Assembly: GCA_030844625.1 (NCBI GenBank)
Contig: JAUUNJ010000095.1
Span: 1-8,480 of the forward strand
Length of the DNA stretch: 8,480 bases
Direction: 5' to 3'
DNA from: Roseburia sp.
Lineage (GTDB): Bacteria; Bacillota; Clostridia; Lachnospirales; Lachnospiraceae
The notes beneath the pieces are model-generated. The model did not search any database, was not told the DNA's origin, and was given only the letters and a program-made list of their open reading frames with translations. The stretch's first letter is position 1. The number at the start of each line of letters is the position of its first letter. Both the position numbers and the translations under genes were made by a program. This document shows, in pieces, positions 1 to 6,685 of this stretch.

Positions 1-858
1 TATGCGAAAAAAGCAGGTAAAGACAAGTTAATATGTTCGACGTTTGAGGAATATTATTTGAATTATAATATGGCAGGTCTTACAACGCCAGAAATTCAAA
101 ATGCAGGATATGGTGAGGGTTATCACAATTCTGCGAAAAAGTTGTATTTATATGCCAGAGAAGATTGTGGGATGGAACCTACAGGATATGTTTTTTATAG
201 AAAAGAAGTTGGTGGAAAGTCATATAAAAAAATAGGGACTAAGAATGGAGAGAAAGATGTATTCGTTGACAATAGTGTGAAAGGCGGAAAGACATATCGA
301 TATAAGGTTAAATCATATTTGAAAATCGGGGAAAAGACATATTACTCAAAAAAATCTAAATATATACAAATGAGTGCTGTAAATTTCACCTGTTCCTATA
401 AGGTGAAAGCTTTGTCAAATCCGTCCGGTAATTCGAATACCATTTCATGGAAACTGAAAAGTAATAAAAAATATAATGGGGATACAGTGATTAAGCCGGG
501 AGATGGTTCTTATCAGTATAGGAAAAACAAAAACTCTGATATCCTAATATATGACTGTGCAATGAAAAAATATAGTCTGGATAATAAAACCTGGATAGAT
601 ATTCCTAAAAAGGGAATTATACTGAAAGCAAAACAGACAATATACCTTCAATGCGAACTGAGTGAAAACGATGAACTTTCTAACGGAGAGAAAGCATCAG
701 ATATTAATTTTGTCAGTGACACTTTATGTGAATCACAAATAGAATTTATGACGGGAGGAATAGAATATAAAGGTTCGTATTTCTGTGCTACAGATTATAC
801 GGAAGCAACATTAAATTTCGTAACAGGGCATGGTTCGGCATATTTAGAGTGGGATTAG
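1..858 (+). CDS. C-terminal part of a secreted or surface protein with a fibronectin III-like domain (5' end outside window)
   Basis: The frame is open from base 1 to a TAG at 856-858, giving 285 residues, so this is the tail of a longer gene that starts left of the window. A TTG at 58 could be read as a start but has no ribosome binding site, and the frame continues through it. Window residues about 47-125 look like a fibronectin III-like beta sandwich: a V-F-Y-R-K strand, a spaced Y-K-K-I, then the hallmark K-T-Y-R-Y-K-V-K strand. This is the pattern of clostridial surface proteins that carry FN3 repeats. Residues about 127-285 form a second lysine-, asparagine- and tyrosine-rich, strand-like region that I do not recognise. 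No transmembrane helix, LPXTG motif or choline-binding repeat is seen at the C-terminus (it ends Y-L-E-W-D), so any anchor or enzymatic domain would be upstream. Extracellular location is inferred from composition only. The function is unknown. A terminator follows 42 bases after the stop. Confidence 0.75.
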   Translation, partial: YAKKAGKDKLICSTFEEYYLNYNMAGLTTPEIQNAGYGEGYHNSAKKLYLYAREDCGMEPTGYVFYRKEVGGKSYKKIGTKNGEKDVFVDNSVKGGKTYRYKVKSYLKIGEKTYYSKKSKYIQMSAVNFTCSYKVKALSNPSGNSNTISWKLKSNKKYNGDTVIKPGDGSYQYRKNKNSDILIYDCAMKKYSLDNKTWIDIPKKGIILKAKQTIYLQCELSENDELSNGEKASDINFVSDTLCESQIEFMTGGIEYKGSYFCATDYTEATLNFVTGHGSAYLEWD

Positions 859-900
859 TTGTAAGACAGAGATAATATAATCAGAATTTTAAACAAAATC

Positions 901-950
901 AGAAGATCTTAAAGGTTCAAAAGAATAAATAAGATCTTCTTTTTTGTTTT
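901..950 (+). terminator. Rho-independent terminator after the surface-protein gene, possibly bidirectional
   Basis: A perfect 10-base inverted repeat (AGAAGATCTT at 901-910, AAGATCTTCT at 931-940) encloses a 20-base AT-rich loop and is followed at once by a T-rich run at 941-950. The run AAACAAAA at 891-898, just before the left arm, would act as a U-tract for transcripts read on the opposite strand. The hairpin could therefore stop transcription from both sides. It separates the surface-protein gene from the leuB operon. Confidence 0.8.
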
Positions 951-981
951 AGCGTATTAAATTTAATCAATAAATTGGTTA

Positions 982-987
982 TATAAT
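982..987 (+). promoter_or_regulatory. Candidate -10 box upstream of leuB (P1)
   Basis: A perfect TATAAT lies at 982-987, 30 bases after the terminator T-run and about 95 bases before the leuB start. No good TTGACA-like -35 is present at 16-18 bases; the best windows (about 959-965) are plain AT-rich sequence. There is no canonical TG extension either. If used, transcription would start near 994 and give a 5' leader of about 90 bases. This is a motif match only. Confidence 0.45.
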
Positions 988-1030
988 GTAGGTTGAAAAA
1001 ACACGATATTTGCGGTATGATATACAAGTT

Positions 1031-1054
1031 AACGTGGACAATTCTATTCACGTT
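1031..1054. repeat. Inverted repeat AACGTG-N12-CACGTT in the leuB leader
   Basis: AACGTG (1031-1036) and CACGTT (1049-1054) are perfect 6-base inverted arms separated by 12 bases. It has no T-run after it, so it is not a terminator. It overlaps the -35 and spacer of the second candidate promoter, a position where a dimeric regulator could bind; alternatively it could form a small RNA hairpin upstream of the ribosome binding site. An arm length of six could arise by chance in AT-rich DNA. Confidence 0.4.
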
Positions 1055-1063
1055 TAATATATT
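1035..1063 (+). promoter_or_regulatory. Candidate sigma-70-type promoter close to leuB (P2)
   Basis: TGGACA (1035-1040) and TATATT (1058-1063) are 17 bases apart, each matching five of six consensus bases. Transcription would start near 1070, leaving only about 12 bases before the leuB ATG, barely enough to include the ribosome binding site. That very short leader makes the site uncertain despite the good match. An inverted repeat at 1031-1054 covers its -35 box and spacer. Confidence 0.35.
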
Positions 1064-1070
1064 GAAGAAA

Positions 1071-1075
1071 AGAGG
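1071..1075 (+). promoter_or_regulatory. Ribosome binding site that sets the leuB start
   Basis: AGAGG at 1071-1075 precedes two consecutive in-frame ATG codons at 1080 and 1083. Spacing is 4 bases to the first and 7 to the second, so the second is favoured. The upstream in-frame TTG at 993 and ATG at 1017 lack a properly spaced Shine-Dalgarno sequence. Confidence 0.65.
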
Positions 1076-1082
1076 AAACATG

Positions 1083-2165
1083 ATGAATTTTAATGTTGCA
1101 GTTATTCCGGGAGATGGAATTGGACCAGAGATAGTTACAGAAGCGCAGAAGGTTCTGGATGCTGTGGGAAAAAAGTTTGGTCATACCTTTAACTACACAG
1201 AAGTTGATATGGGTGGCGTGTCAATCGACAAACATGGAGTACCACTTACAGAGGAAGCACTTAAAACGGCGAAAGCCAACGATGCAGTGCTTCTTGGAGC
1301 CGTCGGCGGTGTCGTCGGGAAGGACAGTTGGTATGAACTTCCGCCAAATCTGAGACCGGAAGCAGGACTCCTTGCAATCAGAAAGGGACTCAGCCTTTTT
1401 GCTAATTTAAGACCTGCATATCTATATAAAGAATTAAAGGATGCCTGTCCACTAAAGGAATCCGTGGCAGATGCCGGTTTTGATATGATTATTGTCAGAG
1501 AGTTGACAGGTGGTCTTTATTTTGGAGAAAGAAAGACAGAAGAAGTAAATGGAGTGCTTACCGCAACAGATACATTAACATATAACGAAAATGAAATCAG
1601 AAGGATTGCGATTAAAGCTTTTGATATTGCAATGAAGAGAAGAAAGAATGTAATCAGTGTAGACAAGTCTAATGTGCTTGACTCTTCAAGGCTTTGGGAC
1701 AAGGTGGTAAATGAGGTGGCAAAAGATTACCCTGAGGTTACATTGACCCATATGCTGGTAGACAACTGTGCAATGCAGCTCGTAAAAGATCCAGCCCAGT
1801 TTGATGTTGTCGTCACAGAGAATATGTTTGGAGATATTCTTTCCGATGAGGCAAGCATGGTTACAGGTTCCATCGGAATGCTTTCATCCGCAAGTCTGAG
1901 AGAAGATAAATTTGGTCTTTATGAGCCAAGCCACGGGGCAGCCCCTGATATTGCAGGACAGAATAAGGCTAACCCTATAGCTACAATTCTTTCAGCAGCA
2001 ATGATGCTCAGATATTCATTTGATTTAGATAAAGAAGCAGATGCCGTAGAAAAAGCCGTAGAAAAAGTCCTTGAGGATAATATCAGAACAGTAGATATTA
2101 TGTCTGAGGGAATGACGTTAGTAGGCTGCAAGGAAATGGGCGATGAAATCTGCAAGAGGTTATAG
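1083..2165 (+). CDS. leuB: 3-isopropylmalate dehydrogenase
   Basis: Cytoplasmic enzyme of leucine synthesis: NAD+-dependent oxidation and decarboxylation of (2R,3S)-3-isopropylmalate to 2-oxoisocaproate. The product is 360 residues, the usual bacterial LeuB length of about 350-365. Visible family features are the N-terminal [10 protein letters not shown] strand (residues 7-16) and the substrate arginines R100, R110 and R139, the last in [11 protein letters not shown] with Y146. Also present are K195, D227 and the metal-binding D251 and D255 in the [10 protein letters not shown] block. The NAD loop [12 protein letters not shown] spans 281-292, with D289 at the position that favours NAD over NADP. 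The leucine-type R-P-E-x-G-L-L motif argues against isocitrate or tartrate dehydrogenase. I chose ATG 1083 for ribosome binding site spacing and because the family begins at this strand; ATG 1080 adds one Met. It is the first gene of the run, 12 bases before ilvD. leuA, leuC and leuD are not in the window. Confidence 0.96.
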   Translation: MNFNVAVIPGDGIGPEIVTEAQKVLDAVGKKFGHTFNYTEVDMGGVSIDKHGVPLTEEALKTAKANDAVLLGAVGGVVGKDSWYELPPNLRPEAGLLAIRKGLSLFANLRPAYLYKELKDACPLKESVADAGFDMIIVRELTGGLYFGERKTEEVNGVLTATDTLTYNENEIRRIAIKAFDIAMKRRKNVISVDKSNVLDSSRLWDKVVNEVAKDYPEVTLTHMLVDNCAMQLVKDPAQFDVVVTENMFGDILSDEASMVTGSIGMLSSASLREDKFGLYEPSHGAAPDIAGQNKANPIATILSAAMMLRYSFDLDKEADAVEKAVEKVLEDNIRTVDIMSEGMTLVGCKEMGDEICKRL

Positions 2166-2177
2166 GAGGTATATATT

Positions 2178-3842
2178 ATGAAAAGTGATGCAGTAAAAGC
2201 AGGAATACAGCAGGCACCACACAGATCATTATTCAATGCTCTGGGTCTTACAGAAGAAGAAATGGAAAGACCATTAGTAGGTATTGTCTGTTCATATAAT
2301 GAAATTGTTCCGGGTCATATGAATCTGGATAAAATAGCCAATGCAGTAAAGATGGGAGTGGCAATGGCAGGAGGTACACCAATTATGTTTCCGGCGATTG
2401 CAGTATGTGATGGTATTGCCATGGGACATATCGGAATGAAATATTCTCTTGTCACAAGAGATCTGATTGCCGATTCCACGGAGGCTATGGCACTTGCGCA
2501 TCAGTTTGATGCGTTGGTGATGATTCCAAACTGTGACAAGAATGTTCCGGGACTTTTAATGGCAGCAGCGAGAGTTAACGTTCCTACGGTATTTGTTTCC
2601 GGAGGACCAATGCTTGCCGGACATGTAAAGGGACGAAAGAGAAGTCTTTCTTCCATGTTTGAGGCGGTAGGTGCTCATGCAGCGGGCAATATGACTCTTG
2701 AAGATGTGAAGGAATTTGAGCACAATGCCTGCCCTACATGCGGTTCCTGTTCCGGTATGTATACTGCCAACTCAATGAACTGCTTAACAGAAGTATTGGG
2801 AATGGGACTGAAGGGGAATGGAACAATCCCTGCTGTTTATTCAGAGAGATTAAAACTTGCAAAACATGCAGGTATGGCAGTTATGGATTTATATAGAAAA
2901 AATATTCGTCCAAGAGATATTATGACAAAGGATGCGATTCTTAATGCGTTGACAGTTGATATGGCACTTGGATGTTCAACGAACAGTATGCTTCATTTGC
3001 CGGCAATTGCACATGAAATAGGATTTGATTTTGACATTTCATTTGCCAATGAAATCAGTGAAAAGACACCGAATCTTTGCCACCTGGCTCCGGCAGGTCC
3101 TACATACATGGAAGATCTCAATGAGGCGGGCGGTGTTTATGCAGTGATGAATGAATTAAGTGAACTTGGACTTTTGAAGGAAGACTGCATGACAGTTACA
3201 GGAAAAACAGTAGGTGAGAATATTAAGGGCTGTGTAAATAAGAATCCTGAGGTTATCAGACCTCTTGATAAGCCATATAGTAAAACGGGCGGTCTTGCGG
3301 TACTGAAAGGAAATCTTGCTCCGGACGGCAGCGTTGTAAAACGTTCTGCGGTAGTGGATGAAATGATGGTACATGAAGGACCGGCAAGAGTGTTTGAATG
3401 TGAAGAGGATGCAATAGCAGCCATTAAAGGCGGCAAGATTGTTGCCGGAGATGTAGTTGTTATCAGATATGAAGGACCAAAGGGTGGTCCGGGAATGAGA
3501 GAAATGCTCAACCCTACATCTGCAATTGCAGGCATGGGACTGGGTTCGTCTGTAGCGCTGATCACAGATGGTCGTTTCTCAGGTGCTTCCAGAGGTGCTT
3601 CCATCGGGCATGTTTCACCGGAAGCAGCAGTGGGCGGACCAATTGCTCTGGTAGAGGAAGGCGACATCATCAAGATTAATATTCCTGAAATGAAACTGGA
3701 ACTTGATGTTTCTGATGAAGTTCTGGAAGAGAGAAGAAAGAACTGGAAACCTAGAGAACCTAAGGTTACAACAGGATATTTGGCAAGGTACGCGTCTATG
3801 GTTACATCAGGTAACAGAGGGGCAATCTTAGAGATAAAATAA
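2178..3842 (+). CDS. ilvD: Dihydroxy-acid dehydratase, probably [4Fe-4S] type
   Basis: Dehydrates 2,3-dihydroxyisovalerate and 2,3-dihydroxy-3-methylvalerate to the 2-keto acids of valine and isoleucine, in the cytoplasm. The 554 residues match the shorter clostridial members (E. coli has 616). Signatures in order are D-G-I-A-M-G-H (78-84), P-N-C-D-K (117-121) with cluster ligand C119 and metal lysine K121, and the [10 protein letters not shown] block (185-194). [10 protein letters not shown] (464-473) follows, with S468 at the proposed catalytic serine. The segment near residue 45 reads I-V-P-G-H, with glycine where [2Fe-2S] family members carry their first ligand cysteine. That is the E. 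coli-like arrangement and suggests an oxygen-sensitive [4Fe-4S] cluster, which is inference. The start is supported by AGGAGGT at 2164-2170, 7 bases upstream, which overlaps the leuB stop codon and suggests translational coupling. No frameshift or truncation is seen. Confidence 0.97.
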   Translation: MKSDAVKAGIQQAPHRSLFNALGLTEEEMERPLVGIVCSYNEIVPGHMNLDKIANAVKMGVAMAGGTPIMFPAIAVCDGIAMGHIGMKYSLVTRDLIADSTEAMALAHQFDALVMIPNCDKNVPGLLMAAARVNVPTVFVSGGPMLAGHVKGRKRSLSSMFEAVGAHAAGNMTLEDVKEFEHNACPTCGSCSGMYTANSMNCLTEVLGMGLKGNGTIPAVYSERLKLAKHAGMAVMDLYRKNIRPRDIMTKDAILNALTVDMALGCSTNSMLHLPAIAHEIGFDFDISFANEISEKTPNLCHLAPAGPTYMEDLNEAGGVYAVMNELSELGLLKEDCMTVTGKTVGENIKGCVNKNPEVIRPLDKPYSKTGGLAVLKGNLAPDGSVVKRSAVVDEMMVHEGPARVFECEEDAIAAIKGGKIVAGDVVVIRYEGPKGGPGMREMLNPTSAIAGMGLGSSVALITDGRFSGASRGASIGHVSPEAAVGGPIALVEEGDIIKINIPEMKLELDVSDEVLEERRKNWKPREPKVTTGYLARYASMVTSGNRGAILEIK

Positions 3843-3854
3843 AATATTGGAAGA

Positions 3855-3858
3855 GAGG
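3855..3858 (+). promoter_or_regulatory. Ribosome binding site that sets the ilvB start
   Basis: GAGG within AAGAGAGGAT sits 9 bases before ATG 3868. It lies inside the reading frame that opens at TTG 3847, so the TTG start would place the site within the coding sequence and have no Shine-Dalgarno of its own. The conserved protein (E-L-N-G-S-Q) begins at the ATG. Confidence 0.65.
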
Positions 3859-3867
3859 ATAAGCATT

Positions 3868-5559
3868 ATGGAATTAAACGGTTCACAAATAGTAATTGAA
3901 TGTTTGAAAGAACAGGGTGTTGATACAGTTTTTGGATATCCTGGAGGAACAATTTTAAATATATATGATGAATTATATAACCATTCAGATGAGATAACCC
4001 ATATTCTTGTTTCACATGAACAGGGAGCAGCCCATGCGGCTGATGGTTATGCAAGATCAACAGGTAAAGTTGGTGTTTGTATGGCAACATCAGGTCCGGG
4101 AGCAACAAATCTTGTTACAGGTATTGCAACAGCTTATATGGATTCTGTTCCTGTTGTTGCAATAACAGCCAATGTTGCAAAATCCGGACTGGGAAAAGAT
4201 TCATTTCAGGAAATTGATATTGTAGGTGCTACAATGCCTTTCACAAAGCATAACTTTATTGTCAAAGATATCGAATATCTGGCAGATACTTTGAGAAAAG
4301 CATTTGTGATTGCAAAGTCAGGCAGACCGGGACCTGTATTAGTTGATATTACAAAAGACGTTACTGCCAATAAATATGAATATACAAAACAGGAGCCTGT
4401 TAAGATTGAAAGAAAGACAGATACAATTAATGAATCTGATATTGACACAGTTGTTGCAATGATAAAAGAAGCAAAGAAACCATTTATTCTTGTAGGTGGT
4501 GGTGCTGTTATTGCTGATGCAGAGGCGGAAGTAAGAGAGTTTGCGGAACTGATTGATGCTCCTGTGTGTGATACCCTTATGGGCAAAGGTGCTATTGAGG
4601 GCACAAACCCAAGATATACAGGTATGATCGGTATGCATGGTACAAAGACGTCTAATTTTGGTGTTACCCAGTGTGATCTTTTACTGGTTCTTGGTGCAAG
4701 ATTCAGCGACAGAGTTACAGGAAATGCAAAGCAGTTTGCAAGTAATGCAAAAATTGTACATATGGATGTTGATCCATCGGAAATCAATAAGAATGTAAGA
4801 ACGGATGCAAGTATTATAGGAGATATTAAAGAAGTGCTTGCAAGACTTAACAAAAAGGTTACAAAACAGGAACATTCAGAATGGATGTCATATATTAATG
4901 AAATGAAAGAAAAATATCCGCTTGCACTTGATAAGAGTAAATTAACAGGTCCTGCTGTAATTGATTCTGTTTACAATATTACAAACGGTGATGCCATTGT
5001 TACTACAGATGTAGGACAGCATCAGATGTGGGCTGCACAGTTCTATAATTATAAAGCCCCAAGACAGCTTATTACATCAGGTGGTCTTGGAACAATGGGA
5101 TATGGTGTAGGAGCATGTATTGGCTCAAAGATGGGAAACAAGGACAGAATCTGTGTAAATATAGCTGGTGACGGATGTTTCCGTATGAATATGAATGAGA
5201 TTGCCACAGCAACACGTTATAACATACCTATTATTCAGATTGTTATTAACAATCATGTTCTTGGTATGGTTAGACAGTGGCAGACTCTGTTCTATGGCAA
5301 GAGATATTCCAATACAACATTAAATGACAGTGTTGATTTTGTTAAGATTGCAGAAGGTATGGGAGCTAAGGCATACAGAGTTACAACGGTAGATGAATTT
5401 GAGAGTGCATTGAAAGAGGCTATCGAACTTAACATCCCTTGTGTAATTGATTGTCAGATCGACAGTGACGACAAGGTATTCCCAATGGTACCGGCAGGTA
5501 CTGCAATCAGTGAGGCGTTCTCAGAAGAGGATCTTGCAGAAAAAGGATACGATTGTTAA
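3868..5559 (+). CDS. ilvB: Acetolactate (acetohydroxyacid) synthase, catalytic large subunit
   Basis: Thiamine diphosphate enzyme that condenses pyruvate with pyruvate or 2-oxobutyrate, the first shared step of valine, leucine and isoleucine synthesis. The product is 563 residues, normal for the large subunit. The Pyr domain (about 4-165) holds the catalytic glutamate E51 in S-H-E-Q-G-A-A-H and the S-G-P-G-A-T-N-L block. The central domain (about 190-325) has the FAD-type G-A-R-F-S-D-R-V-T-G (276-285), pointing to the anabolic synthase rather than the FAD-free catabolic AlsS. The PP domain (about 360-540) has the G-D-G...N-N thiamine-diphosphate motif (434-436 to 461-462) and W471. T28 and A104 occupy positions that in plant enzymes are A122 and P197. 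ATG 3868 is chosen over the in-frame TTG at 3847 because GAGG at 3855-3858 sits 9 bases before it. No ilvN small-subunit gene follows; serC does, after 43 bases without a terminator. The symbol could equally be ilvI, ilvG or ilvX by local naming. Confidence 0.94.
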   Translation: MELNGSQIVIECLKEQGVDTVFGYPGGTILNIYDELYNHSDEITHILVSHEQGAAHAADGYARSTGKVGVCMATSGPGATNLVTGIATAYMDSVPVVAITANVAKSGLGKDSFQEIDIVGATMPFTKHNFIVKDIEYLADTLRKAFVIAKSGRPGPVLVDITKDVTANKYEYTKQEPVKIERKTDTINESDIDTVVAMIKEAKKPFILVGGGAVIADAEAEVREFAELIDAPVCDTLMGKGAIEGTNPRYTGMIGMHGTKTSNFGVTQCDLLLVLGARFSDRVTGNAKQFASNAKIVHMDVDPSEINKNVRTDASIIGDIKEVLARLNKKVTKQEHSEWMSYINEMKEKYPLALDKSKLTGPAVIDSVYNITNGDAIVTTDVGQHQMWAAQFYNYKAPRQLITSGGLGTMGYGVGACIGSKMGNKDRICVNIAGDGCFRMNMNEIATATRYNIPIIQIVINNHVLGMVRQWQTLFYGKRYSNTTLNDSVDFVKIAEGMGAKAYRVTTVDEFESALKEAIELNIPCVIDCQIDSDDKVFPMVPAGTAISEAFSEEDLAEKGYDC

Positions 5560-5590
5560 TTAGTGAAGCATTAAGAGTTAAATAATAAAG

Positions 5591-5596
5591 AGGAGG
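5591..5596 (+). promoter_or_regulatory. Strong ribosome binding site for serC
   Basis: A perfect AGGAGG at 5591-5596 lies 6 bases before ATG 5603. It is the only clear signal in the 43-base ilvB-serC gap. I see no terminator hairpin or convincing promoter there, so serC is probably transcribed with ilvB. Confidence 0.7.
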
Positions 5597-5602
5597 CATA
5601 AA

Positions 5603-6685
5603 ATGGCTAGAGTATATAATTTCTCAGCAGGTCCGGCAGTATTACCGGAAGAAGTATTAAAAGAAGCAGCAGAAGAAATGCTGGATTATAAGGGAACCGG
5701 AATGAGTGTAATGGAAATGAGCCACCGCTCCAAAGCGTTCCAGCAGATTATTGATGAAGCAGAACAGGATATCAGAGATTTAATGAATATTCCGGATAAT
5801 TACAAGGTTTTGTTTCTTCAGGGAGGCGCATCCCAGCAGTTTGCGGCGATTCCTATGAATTTAAAGAAAAATGGAAAGGCGGCATACATAGTTACAGGTC
5901 AGTGGGCTAAAAAAGCTGCTGCTGAAGCGGAAAAATATTTAGAAGTTCAGAGAGTGGCATCATCTGCCGATAAGACATTTTCATATATTCCGGATTGCAG
6001 TAATCTGAATATTGATGATGATGTAGATTATGTATATATTTGTGAAAATAATACAATTTATGGAACAAAATTCCATGAACTGCCAAATACAAAGGGACAT
6101 ACATTGGTAGCAGATGTTTCATCCTGTTTTTTGTCAGAGCCGGTTGATGTTGAGAAATACGGTATTATTTATGGAGGTGTTCAGAAGAACATTGGTCCTG
6201 CCGGTGTTGTGATTGCCATTATCAGAGAAGATTTAATTCCTGAAGAAGTGGATCAGAGTGTACCGACAATGCTTGCGTACAAGACTCAGGCAGACGCAGA
6301 TTCTCTTTATAACACACCACCTTGCTATGGTATTTACATCTGTGGTAAGGTATTTAAGTGGATTAAAAAAATGGGCGGTCTTGAAGCAATGAAGAAACAC
6401 AACGAAGAAAAGGCTAAAATTCTTTATGACTTCCTTGACAATAGTAAGTTATTTAAGGGTACAGTAGTTCCTAAAGATCGTTCTCTCATGAATGTACCTT
6501 TTGTTACTGGCAATGAAGAATTGGATGCTAAGTTTGTCTCGGAGGCAAAGGAAGCAGGGCTTGAAAATCTGAAAGGTCACAGAACAGTGGGCGGTATGAG
6601 AGCCAGCATCTACAATGCAATGCCAAAAGAAGGTGTTCAGGCATTGGTTGACTTTATGAAGAAGTTCGAGGAGGAGAATGCATAA
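5603..6685 (+). CDS. serC: Phosphoserine aminotransferase
   Basis: Pyridoxal-phosphate enzyme of fold type I that transaminates 3-phosphohydroxypyruvate with glutamate to give O-phosphoserine; SerC enzymes in general may also serve pyridoxine synthesis. The product is 360 residues, against 362 in E. coli. It opens with the family signature Y-N-F-S-A-G-P-A (5-12). H41 and R42 in M-S-H-R-S-K match the substrate-phosphate pocket. F-L-Q-G-G-A-S-Q-Q-F (71-80) binds the cofactor phosphate, W101 stacks on the ring, and D171-V-S-S precedes it. The Schiff-base lysine is K195 in G-G-V-Q-K-N-I-G-P-A-G. The sequence is intact and ends with a typical G-G-M-R-A-S-I-Y-N-A-M block (about 328-338). Its TAA shares one base with the serA ATG, so the product of SerA is handed to the enzyme encoded just before it, and translation of the pair is likely coupled. 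Confidence 0.97.
   Translation: MARVYNFSAGPAVLPEEVLKEAAEEMLDYKGTGMSVMEMSHRSKAFQQIIDEAEQDIRDLMNIPDNYKVLFLQGGASQQFAAIPMNLKKNGKAAYIVTGQWAKKAAAEAEKYLEVQRVASSADKTFSYIPDCSNLNIDDDVDYVYICENNTIYGTKFHELPNTKGHTLVADVSSCFLSEPVDVEKYGIIYGGVQKNIGPAGVVIAIIREDLIPEEVDQSVPTMLAYKTQADADSLYNTPPCYGIYICGKVFKWIKKMGGLEAMKKHNEEKAKILYDFLDNSKLFKGTVVPKDRSLMNVPFVTGNEELDAKFVSEAKEAGLENLKGHRTVGGMRASIYNAMPKEGVQALVDFMKKFEEENA
6669..6676 (+). promoter_or_regulatory. serA ribosome binding site embedded in the end of serC
   Basis: AGGAGGAG at 6669-6676 lies 8 bases before the serA ATG at 6685 and also encodes the glutamate run near the SerC C-terminus. With the TAATG stop-start overlap, this is a classic arrangement for translational coupling. 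Confidence 0.75.

Noticed and set aside
58..60. TTG 58 as a true start of the first gene
   Set aside because: The frame is open back to base 1 without a stop, and no Shine-Dalgarno sequence precedes this codon. The gene continues leftwards.
876..881. TATAAT at 876-881 as a promoter
   Set aside because: There is no suitable -35, and any transcript would run directly into the terminator at 901-950.
859..1079. T-box or other riboswitch in the leuB leader
   Set aside because: No AGGGTGG-type T-box sequence, no specifier stem and no second terminator lies between 951 and leuB. The leader is too short for a standard T-box.
3137..3673. Long minus-strand open frame of 178 codons opposite ilvD
   Set aside because: It lies wholly within a well-conserved ilvD frame, is rich in Ser, Pro and Thr as expected of antisense translation, and has no recognisable domain.
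3847..3867. TTG 3847 as the ilvB start
   Set aside because: It has no ribosome binding site and would place the real one inside the coding region. The conserved protein starts at ATG 3868.
4206..4853. Minus-strand open frame of 215 codons opposite ilvB
   Set aside because: It mirrors conserved ilvB coding sequence in the antisense frame and has a low-complexity Ser/Ile/Leu composition. No independent motif was seen.
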